Source: Ciceribacter sichuanensis
GTDB taxonomy: Bacteria; Pseudomonadota; Alphaproteobacteria; Rhizobiales; Rhizobiaceae
Length of the DNA: 64,000 bases
Direction: 5' to 3'
Assembly: GCF_024055605.1 (NCBI RefSeq)
Contig: NZ_JAMXLX010000009.1
Coordinates: 123,868 to 187,867, forward strand
A model generated the notes under the pieces. That model was not told the origin of the DNA. It worked only from the letters and a program-made list of their open reading frames with translations, and did not search any database. The translations under genes and the position numbers were made by a program. Below are positions 34,231 through 42,365 of this stretch, piece by piece (position 1 is the stretch's first letter; each line of letters opens with the position of its first letter).

Positions 34231-37200
34231 CGGAAGACGATCAGCCGCTCAATATCAGGTCGGGCGAGAGTGACCACGAAGAATTTTATGCACCGGATGG
34301 AATTGCCATCGTCGGCATGTCCGGTCGTTTCCCCGGCGCACCCAGTGTCGAGGCCCTCTGGCAGCTTGTCGAGGAGGGGCGAAACGGCTTCGTCACCTTC
34401 TCGCCCGACGAGATCGAGGATGCTTTTACCGATGAGGAGCGCGCCGGCGCGGACTATGTCGCAGCCCGTCCCTTCCTTGCGGATGTCGAAGAGTTCGATG
34501 CTGAATTCTTCGGCATGTATCCGCGCGAGGCGGCGGTGACGGATCCGCAGCATCGCGTTTTCCTCGAAGTCTGCTGGGAGGCGCTGGAAAGCGCCGGTTA
34601 TGACCCTTATGCCGACACCGGCCTTGTCGGAGTTTTCGCCGGCTGCTCCATGCCGACCTACCTCATCAACAACGTGCTTGGTGACAGGTCGAAGACCGAG
34701 GAGTTCACCTCGAATTACCAGATCGGTTGCTTCAACCAGATCGTCGGATCGGTGGCGGACGCGCTTGCGACCCGCATCGCCTACAAGTTCAATCTTCGCG
34801 GTCCGGCGTTTACGCTGCAATCGGCGTGTTCCACGTCGCTGCTCGCCATTTCCCAGGCCTGCCAGAACCTCCTGACCTATAGCTGCGATATGGCTCTCGC
34901 AGGCGGGGTGTCTATCACCCTGCCGCAGAAGCGGGGTTATCTCTATCAGGAAGGCGGCATGGTCTCGAAGGACGGCGTCTGCCGTCCCTTCGATGCGGAG
35001 GCCTCCGGCACGGTGTTTGCCAGCGGTGCCGGCGTCGTGCTGCTCAAGCGGCTGGAAGACGCGCTTCGCGATGGCGATCGCGTTTATGCTGTCATCCGCG
35101 GCTACGGAGTGAATAATGATGGTTCCGAGAAGATCGGATTCACCGCCCCCAGCGCCGAGGGGCAGGCGGAAGCGATTTCGGCTGCGATCGCCCATGCAGG
35201 CATAGATCCGGCCACCATAGGCTATATCGAATGCCACGGCACGGCGACACCGCTTGGAGATCCGATCGAGTTTTCCGGTCTGAAGGGCGCCTTTTCGGGC
35301 GTTGCCCGTGGTCAGGGCACATGCGCGCTCGGCTCGGTGAAGGGAAATGTCGGCCATATGGACGCTGCTGCCGGCGTCGCGGGCGTCATCAAGACCGCCC
35401 TCGCACTGCATTACGGCAAGATCCCCGCAATGCCCAACTACAAGACGCCCAATCCGCGGATCGATCTGGAACGCAGTCCCTTTTACATCCCGACGACTAC
35501 GGCGGATTGGCCGGACGGCGAAACGCCCCGGCGCGCCGGCGTGAGTTCGTTCGGCGTGGGTGGCACCAATATCCATGTCGTTCTGGAACAGGCGCCAGTT
35601 CGGGAACAGGCCGCCGTCGAAGATGGGGAGGGGCCGTATATCCTGCCGCTTTCTGCTCGCAGCGAGACGGCGCTTTCCGCCATGCGCGGAAACCTGGCCG
35701 ACTACCTGGAGAAGAACACCGGCCTGCCGCTGTCAGGGGTTGCCCGCACGCTTCAGGAGGCGAGGCATCCTTTCGCCCATCGCGTGGCCGTTGTCGCTGA
35801 CAGTGTAGACTCTGCCGTGGAGCAGCTTCGTTCGGAGAAGGTCAGCACCAATGTGGCGGCTGATGTCGCGCCGCCCGTCGTCTTCATGTTCCCCGGCCAG
35901 GGCTCGCAATATGTCGGCATGGGGGCGGGGCTTTATAAGCGGGAACCGGAGTTCACCCGCTGGATCGATCGCGGTGCCGAAGTGCTCAAGATGACATACA
36001 ATGTCGATGTCCGCGATTATCTCTGCCACATGGGGCCGGTCACCGAAGCCATGGCGGAGGAACAGCGCGACACCCGGATCGCCCAACCGTGTCTCTATCT
36101 GGTCGAGCATGCGCTGGCGCGGCTGTGGATGAGCCGTGGCCTCAAGCCCGATGCCATGATCGGCCACAGCGTCGGCGAGTTCGTTGCGGCGACGCTTGCC
36201 AATGCCATTTCCTTCGAGGATGCGCTGACGCTGGTGGCGACCCGCGGGAAGCTGATGCAGAAGCAGCCGCAGGGGGCGATGCTCTCCGTTCGCGCAGCAC
36301 CCGACGTGCTGGAGCAATACCTGCGTGGCAGCGCCGAGATCGCCGCCATCAACGCGCCGAAGCTCTGCGTCGCATCGGGGCCGTTCAAGGATATCGATGC
36401 CGTCTGCGTCGAACTCGAGAAGGCAGGCATCGCCTTCAGCCGGCTGCATACATCCCACGCCTTCCATTCCGCAATGATGGAGCCTTGCATCGACGATCTC
36501 AGGGAGCAAGCGGCGAAGGTGACCTATGGAACCGCGACCATTCCCTATATTTCCTGCGTGACCGGGAACTGGCAGACGGATGAACTCGGCCGGTCTGCCG
36601 ACTACTGGGCGCGGCATTGCCGGGAGGCCGTGCGGTTCTCCGACGGGCTCTTCACGCTCTGCAAGGATCAGAAGCCGGTTCTTCTCGAAGTCGGCCCCGG
36701 ACGAACGCTTTCGGTGTTCGCCTCCCAGACCATCGGCCGTGGCGGTGTCTCCGCGATCATTCAGTCGATGCCGGAACATGACCGTGCCGATGCGGCGGTA
36801 GACATGCTCGCGGAAGCGCATGGCAAGCTCTGGATGGCAGGCCGGGAACTTCCCTGGCCGGCCCTTCCGGCGGGAAGCGAGCGTAACCTGCCTCTGCCTA
36901 CCTATCCCTTCCAGCGCCAACGCCACTGGATCGACGCGCCGCCATCCGCGCGACGCGCCGCCAGTGCTGCGGTGCTTCAACCCTCAATGCCCTTAGTAGA
37001 ATCCAACGGCGAGATAGAAATCATGAGTACTATCAGCTCTTCTCCGGCTGCAGTTGCAGCCCGTATTCCCGAACTGGAAACGTCGCTGCTTGCTTTGCTC
37101 AGCGACATGTCCGGAGAAACGCTTGACGCCGAAAGCAAGGCAAGCACCTTCCTCGAACTCGGTTTCGACTCCCTCTTCATCGGGCAGTTCGCCCAGAAGA

Positions 37201-40200
37201 TCGACAAGCAGTTCGGCATCAAGATTTCGTTCCGGGAACTGTTGAGCAATATCCCGTCGGTCGCCGATCTGGCCCGGTATCTGGATGGCGCGATGCCGCC
37301 GGAACCCGAGCGCGCGCCGCAGCCAGCTCCGGTCGCGGCGGCTGCTCCTGCCATCGTATCCCAACCTGTCGCAGCGGCTCCGGCAATGGCGGCCGCCATG
37401 GTCATGCCCGCAGTGTCCGTTCCTGCCACAACGACGCAGCGCGGCAGCAGTCTCGACTCCAGTCTTGAAGCAGTCCTGCAGTCACAGCTCAGCCTGGCGC
37501 AGACGTTGTTTGCGCAACAGTTCCAGGTTCTCCAGGCAGCCGGTGCCGCTTCAGGCGTTCCCGCGGCCCTGCCGGCTGTTCAGCCTTCCTTTGCCCAATC
37601 CGCTCCTCAGTCGGTTGCTGCAACACCTGTTGCAGCAACGCCGGTGCCTGCATCGGCCGCCTCGACCGAGGATCAGGGAGAAATCGGCACGGAACGTATC
37701 AAGCTCTATCGTCCCGGCACAAAGAGCAACGCTCCAGAACTGACGCCGGAGAAGAAGGCATTCATCGATAACATCATCGCGACCTATGCCGAACGGAACA
37801 AGGGATCGAAGGCCTTTACCGAGGCTAACCGCCGGCGCCATGCCGATCCGCGCACCGCATCCGGTTTCCGCGCCGACTGGAAGGAGATGATTTTCCCGAT
37901 CGTTTCCAACCGCTCGAAGGGCTCGCGCATCTGGGACATCGACGGCCACGAATACATCGATCTGGTCAACGGGTTCGGCCAGACGGCTTTCGGCCATTCG
38001 CCGGATTTCGTGGTCGAGGCGATGAAGAAGCAGATGGATGCCGGTTTCGCCATTGGTCCGCAGACTCTGCTTGCCGGCGAAGCGGCCGAACTGGTCTGCG
38101 AACTCACGGGTCATGAGCGCGTGACCTTCTGCAATACCGGTTCGGAAGCCGTCATGGCCGCAATGCGCGTGGCGCGCGCCGTTACCGGTCGCGAGCGGAT
38201 CGTGATCTTCGCCAATGACTATCACGGTCAGTTCGACGAGGTTCTGGTGAAGGGCCGCAATCGCGGCGGCAATCCCGTCGCGCTGCCGATTGCGGCCGGC
38301 ATTCCGAACAGTTCCGTCTCCAACATGGTGGTCTTGCGCTATGGCGCGCCGGAAAGCCTCGACTGGATCCGTGCAAATGCCGACGATGTCGCTGCTGTCA
38401 TCATAGAGCCGGTGCAGAGCCGTCATCCCGAACTCAGGCCGCAGGAATTCGTCCGCAGCCTCAGGGAAATCGCGACCGCATCGGAGTTCGCCCTGGTGTT
38501 CGACGAGGTCGTGACCGGCTTCCGCGTTCACTCGGGCGGCATGCAGGCCGTCTGGGGTATCCGGGGCGACATGGCCACCTATGGCAAGGTGGTCGGCGGC
38601 GGCATGCCGATCGGTGTCCTGACGGGCAACAGCCGCTTCATGGATGCGCTCGACGGCGGTTACTGGAATTATGGCGACGATTCCGTCCCGATGGTCGCTC
38701 CGACCTTCTTTGCCGGCACCTTCGTTCGCCATCCGGTCGTGCTGTCGGCCGTCAAAGCGGTGCTCGAACATATCAAGGGCGAAGGAGCCGCACTTTACGA
38801 CCGCGTCGCAAAGCGTACGGAAGCGCTTGTCGCGGAGATCAACTCCGATCTCGAAAAGCGTGGCATAGGTCCGGTCGTCAACGGCTACAAGAGCTGGTTC
38901 TATACGGATTTCAGCAGTCTCGATCCGCTGGGCGGGCTGGTCTATCCCATCATGAGGATGAACGGCATCCACACGCAGGATGGCTATCCCTGCTTCCTGA
39001 CGACAGAGCATAGCGAAGCGGATTTCCAGGCAATCGCCAAGGCCTATCGCGATGCGGTCGATGCTCTGCAATCCGTGGGCATTCTGGCGCCGAAGGGCGT
39101 CAGCGTACCGGCGGTTACCAGCGATGCGCCGGTCAGGAAGATCGCCATCGCAGCCGAGCGGCCTCAATCCGCCCCGCTGACAGAGGCCCAGTCTGAAATC
39201 TGGCTCGCTGCCCAGCTTGGCGAAGAGGCATCCTGCTCCTTCAACGAGTCCTTCACGCTGACCCTTGACGGTTCTCTCGACCAGGCCACTTTTCTCAAGG
39301 CGCTGAAGGAGGTCATCGACCGGCATGACGCCCTGCACATCCGCTTCGACCGCAACGGCGAGCGCTTCAGCTTCATTCCCGACTTCGATCTCGGCGTCGA
39401 TATCATCGACCTGTCGCAGGAAGGCGATGGGGAGGAAGAGCTGCGGGCGATCATCAGTGATGAGGCGCATATGCCCTTCGATCTGGTGCAGGGGCCGCTG
39501 GCACGGGCAAAACTCGTCAAGCTCGGCACGGACCGGCACACCTTCGTCTTCACCGCCCATCACATCGTCTGCGATGGCTGGTCGATGAACGTGCTGGTGG
39601 AGGAACTGTCGGCGGCCTATTCCGCCCTGGTGCGCGGCGAAAACCCGCAGTTCGATCCGGCGCTTTCGTTCGCTACCTATGCGACGGATCTTGCGCCGGA
39701 TGCGGAGGTCAATCCCGATACCCAGAAGTTCTGGCTCGACCAGTTCAAGGATATTCCGGAACCGGCGGAAATGCCGTTCGACCGTGCCTATCCGGAACAG
39801 CGAACCTTTGCCGGCGGAACCTGCACGGGGAAAATCGGGGCCGATGTCTACAAGGACCTGAAGAAGCGCGGTGCGCGCAGCGGCGCAACGCTGTTCTCCA
39901 CCCTGCTTGCCGCCCTGCAGGTGATGGTGGCCCGCCTGTCGGGACAGCCTGACGTGGTGATCGCCGTCCCGTCTGCCGGCCAAAGCCTACTTGACGGCCA
40001 GACCCTTGTCGGCCATTGCGTCAACCTCCTGCCGCTTCGCCAGATGGTGGAGGCATCCAGCCCCTTCGAAACGCATCTGAAGGCGACGCAGCAGCTCGTG
40101 CTGAAGGCGTTCGAGCATCAGGATTATACTTACGGCACGCTGGTAAAGACGCTCGGGGTCAAGCGTGATCCGCGCCGCCTGCCGCTGACGGGCATCCAGT

Positions 40201-42365
40201 TCAATCTCGAAAGGGTCGCCGGCAATGCGGAATTTTCCGGGCTGACGGCGAAGATGGAGCCCAATCCGAAGGCATTCTCCAACTTCGACATGTTCCTCAA
40301 CATGATCGAGGGAGCGGACGGCATCCGCATCGATGTCGACTACAATGCCGACGTGCTCGATCGCGAGACTGTCGAACGCTGGGTCGGCCATTTCGTGTCG
40401 CTGGTCACGGCGCTGGCGAAGGATATGGAACAGCCGATCGCCGCCCTGTCGCTCCTGTCTTCCCAGGAAACCGACTGGCTGGTCCATGGCTTGAACCAGA
40501 GCACGGTCGATTATGACCGGGATGCCTTCGTGTTCTCGCTGTTCTCCCGCAAGGCAGCTGAACATCCGGAAAAGGTCGCGGCCGTTCATCGTGGCAAGAC
40601 GATCACTTATGGCGAACTGGATCGGCAGTCGAACAGGCTTGCCCGTCACATTGGTTCTGTCGTCTCCGGTAAAGGGCAGCGTATCGCGCTTCTGGTCGAC
40701 CGGTCGCTCGACATGCTGGTGGCGCTCCTCGCCATCATGAAATCGGGCCATACCTATATTCCGCTCGATCCGGGTCATCCCGAACCGCGCCTGCGCCAGA
40801 CGCTGGAAACGGCTCGTCCCGTTGCGATGATCTGCGACAGTGATGCTGGTGCTGCACTGGCCGGCAATGGTGTCGCCATCATCCGGACGGACAGTGGTGC
40901 AAAGGCCATCGGTAGTCTTTCCGGTGATGCGCTGGAGAACTTGCCGACCGATACCGAAACGACGGCCTATGTTATCTTCACCTCTGGATCGACTGGTACG
41001 CCCAAGGGTGTCGCCATTTCCCATCGTGCGCTGACCAACTTCATGCTGTCGATGGAGAAGGAACCGGGGCTTGGCGCCGATGATACACTCGTCGCGGTGA
41101 CCACGATTTCCTTCGATATCGCGGGGCTGGAGCTTTACCTGCCCCTGATCGCCGGCGCCAGGGTGGTGATTGCAGACCGTACACAGGTACAGGACGGTTT
41201 CGCCCTGGTCCGGCTGGTCGAGGAAAGCAATGCCACGGTGCTGCAGGCCACGCCGACACTCTGGCAGATGCTGGTCGAGGCTGGCATGGGCAAGACGATG
41301 CGGCTGAAGAAGCTCTGCGGCGGAGAACCGCTGCCGAAGGATCTGGCCCGCACCCTCGTTCGAATGGAAGGTGAACTCTGGAACATGTATGGCCCAACGG
41401 AAACGACCATCTGGTCTTCCGTGCAACAGGTTCTCGACAATGACGCTCCCGTCACCATCGGGCATCCGATTGCCAATACGCAGCTGTATATTCTCGATCA
41501 GGACGGCCGGATCGCTCCGGTCGGCGTGACGGGCGAGCTGCATATCGGCGGCGACGGTCTGGCCCAGGGCTATTTCGACCGCCCCGACCTGACCGAAGCG
41601 GCTTTCGTCCAGCGTGATGTTGGCACGGGCGGTATGCAGCGTCTCTACAAGACGGGCGATGTCGGCCGGCGTCTCGCCGACGGTTCCCTGCAATTGCTCG
41701 GTCGTCGCGACAACCAGATCAAGCTGCGTGGCTTCCGGATCGAGTTGGGCGACATCGAGGCGGTGATCTCTGAAGTCGAGGGTGTTCGCCAATGCGCCGT
41801 CGTCGGTGTCCGCAACAGCAAGGGCGACGTCTCGCTGGTCTGCTACTATGTCACCGAACCCGGTACGTCCGTTCCCGATGCCGCAGGGCTTGCGGCGCTG
41901 GCCCGGGCGAACCTGCCGGCCTACATGGTGCCGGCGGCATGGGTGCTGGAAACCGCATTGCCGCAGACCGCCAATGGCAAGCTCGACCGTAAGGCGCTGG
42001 AAAAGCGGGATATCCGCCAGCACGAGGCTGCCGCCGCCGCAACCAAGGTCAAGCCGCGGACTGAGATGGAGACCAGGCTCTGGACCATCTGGAAGGGTGT
42101 GCTGGATGTCGAGAACATTGGTGTCGAGGACAATCTCTATGCGCTGGGGGCGGACTCGCTCACCATCTTCCGCATAGCCGCCCGCATGCTGGATGCCGGT
42201 CTGCCGCTGGAGGCCAAGCATCTGCTTCGCCATCCCTCGATTGCGGAACTCGCGGCCTATGCCGAGGAGCAGAAGGACGCGGCACCGGCCGGCATGACCT
42301 ACCAGATCCCGTCGCTGAAGGACTTCCGTAACGGTGCGCGTCGCCGAGTAGAGAGTGTGTCATGA
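34227..42365 (+). CDS. Hybrid PKS-NRPS megasynthase, KS-AT-ACP-aminotransferase-C-A-T
   Basis: The 2712-aa protein carries these domains in order. KS (about 22-450): C201, H337, H377 all present. AT (about 548-840): S648 in GHSVGEF, with HAFHS near 745 pointing to malonyl-CoA. ACP: S982 in ELGFDSLF. An Ala/Pro/Gln-rich linker follows (about 1030-1150). PLP aminotransferase of the glutamate-semialdehyde type (about 1170-1620): K1454 in TYGKVVGGG. C domain (about 1645-2090): intact HHIVCDG at 1778-1784. A domain (about 2100-2600): FTSGSTGTPKG near 2250, code by eye D-I-L-Q-L-G-M-I-W-K, close to the glycine code I recall. T domain: S2644. No ketoreductase is present, so the beta-keto group would be aminated directly, as in MycA/ItuA-type enzymes. 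It is coupled by ATGA overlaps on both sides. Confidence 0.93.
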   Translation: MTEDDQPLNIRSGESDHEEFYAPDGIAIVGMSGRFPGAPSVEALWQLVEEGRNGFVTFSPDEIEDAFTDEERAGADYVAARPFLADVEEFDAEFFGMYPREAAVTDPQHRVFLEVCWEALESAGYDPYADTGLVGVFAGCSMPTYLINNVLGDRSKTEEFTSNYQIGCFNQIVGSVADALATRIAYKFNLRGPAFTLQSACSTSLLAISQACQNLLTYSCDMALAGGVSITLPQKRGYLYQEGGMVSKDGVCRPFDAEASGTVFASGAGVVLLKRLEDALRDGDRVYAVIRGYGVNNDGSEKIGFTAPSAEGQAEAISAAIAHAGIDPATIGYIECHGTATPLGDPIEFSGLKGAFSGVARGQGTCALGSVKGNVGHMDAAAGVAGVIKTALALHYGKIPAMPNYKTPNPRIDLERSPFYIPTTTADWPDGETPRRAGVSSFGVGGTNIHVVLEQAPVREQAAVEDGEGPYILPLSARSETALSAMRGNLADYLEKNTGLPLSGVARTLQEARHPFAHRVAVVADSVDSAVEQLRSEKVSTNVAADVAPPVVFMFPGQGSQYVGMGAGLYKREPEFTRWIDRGAEVLKMTYNVDVRDYLCHMGPVTEAMAEEQRDTRIAQPCLYLVEHALARLWMSRGLKPDAMIGHSVGEFVAATLANAISFEDALTLVATRGKLMQKQPQGAMLSVRAAPDVLEQYLRGSAEIAAINAPKLCVASGPFKDIDAVCVELEKAGIAFSRLHTSHAFHSAMMEPCIDDLREQAAKVTYGTATIPYISCVTGNWQTDELGRSADYWARHCREAVRFSDGLFTLCKDQKPVLLEVGPGRTLSVFASQTIGRGGVSAIIQSMPEHDRADAAVDMLAEAHGKLWMAGRELPWPALPAGSERNLPLPTYPFQRQRHWIDAPPSARRAASAAVLQPSMPLVESNGEIEIMSTISSSPAAVAARIPELETSLLALLSDMSGETLDAESKASTFLELGFDSLFIGQFAQKIDKQFGIKISFRELLSNIPSVADLARYLDGAMPPEPERAPQPAPVAAAAPAIVSQPVAAAPAMAAAMVMPAVSVPATTTQRGSSLDSSLEAVLQSQLSLAQTLFAQQFQVLQAAGAASGVPAALPAVQPSFAQSAPQSVAATPVAATPVPASAASTEDQGEIGTERIKLYRPGTKSNAPELTPEKKAFIDNIIATYAERNKGSKAFTEANRRRHADPRTASGFRADWKEMIFPIVSNRSKGSRIWDIDGHEYIDLVNGFGQTAFGHSPDFVVEAMKKQMDAGFAIGPQTLLAGEAAELVCELTGHERVTFCNTGSEAVMAAMRVARAVTGRERIVIFANDYHGQFDEVLVKGRNRGGNPVALPIAAGIPNSSVSNMVVLRYGAPESLDWIRANADDVAAVIIEPVQSRHPELRPQEFVRSLREIATASEFALVFDEVVTGFRVHSGGMQAVWGIRGDMATYGKVVGGGMPIGVLTGNSRFMDALDGGYWNYGDDSVPMVAPTFFAGTFVRHPVVLSAVKAVLEHIKGEGAALYDRVAKRTEALVAEINSDLEKRGIGPVVNGYKSWFYTDFSSLDPLGGLVYPIMRMNGIHTQDGYPCFLTTEHSEADFQAIAKAYRDAVDALQSVGILAPKGVSVPAVTSDAPVRKIAIAAERPQSAPLTEAQSEIWLAAQLGEEASCSFNESFTLTLDGSLDQATFLKALKEVIDRHDALHIRFDRNGERFSFIPDFDLGVDIIDLSQEGDGEEELRAIISDEAHMPFDLVQGPLARAKLVKLGTDRHTFVFTAHHIVCDGWSMNVLVEELSAAYSALVRGENPQFDPALSFATYATDLAPDAEVNPDTQKFWLDQFKDIPEPAEMPFDRAYPEQRTFAGGTCTGKIGADVYKDLKKRGARSGATLFSTLLAALQVMVARLSGQPDVVIAVPSAGQSLLDGQTLVGHCVNLLPLRQMVEASSPFETHLKATQQLVLKAFEHQDYTYGTLVKTLGVKRDPRRLPLTGIQFNLERVAGNAEFSGLTAKMEPNPKAFSNFDMFLNMIEGADGIRIDVDYNADVLDRETVERWVGHFVSLVTALAKDMEQPIAALSLLSSQETDWLVHGLNQSTVDYDRDAFVFSLFSRKAAEHPEKVAAVHRGKTITYGELDRQSNRLARHIGSVVSGKGQRIALLVDRSLDMLVALLAIMKSGHTYIPLDPGHPEPRLRQTLETARPVAMICDSDAGAALAGNGVAIIRTDSGAKAIGSLSGDALENLPTDTETTAYVIFTSGSTGTPKGVAISHRALTNFMLSMEKEPGLGADDTLVAVTTISFDIAGLELYLPLIAGARVVIADRTQVQDGFALVRLVEESNATVLQATPTLWQMLVEAGMGKTMRLKKLCGGEPLPKDLARTLVRMEGELWNMYGPTETTIWSSVQQVLDNDAPVTIGHPIANTQLYILDQDGRIAPVGVTGELHIGGDGLAQGYFDRPDLTEAAFVQRDVGTGGMQRLYKTGDVGRRLADGSLQLLGRRDNQIKLRGFRIELGDIEAVISEVEGVRQCAVVGVRNSKGDVSLVCYYVTEPGTSVPDAAGLAALARANLPAYMVPAAWVLETALPQTANGKLDRKALEKRDIRQHEAAAAATKVKPRTEMETRLWTIWKGVLDVENIGVEDNLYALGADSLTIFRIAARMLDAGLPLEAKHLLRHPSIAELAAYAEEQKDAAPAGMTYQIPSLKDFRNGARRRVESVS

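Noticed and set aside
37551..42233. Long minus-strand open frames opposite the PKS-NRPS gene
   Set aside because: They are antisense to conserved megasynthase domains and have repetitive, implausible composition.
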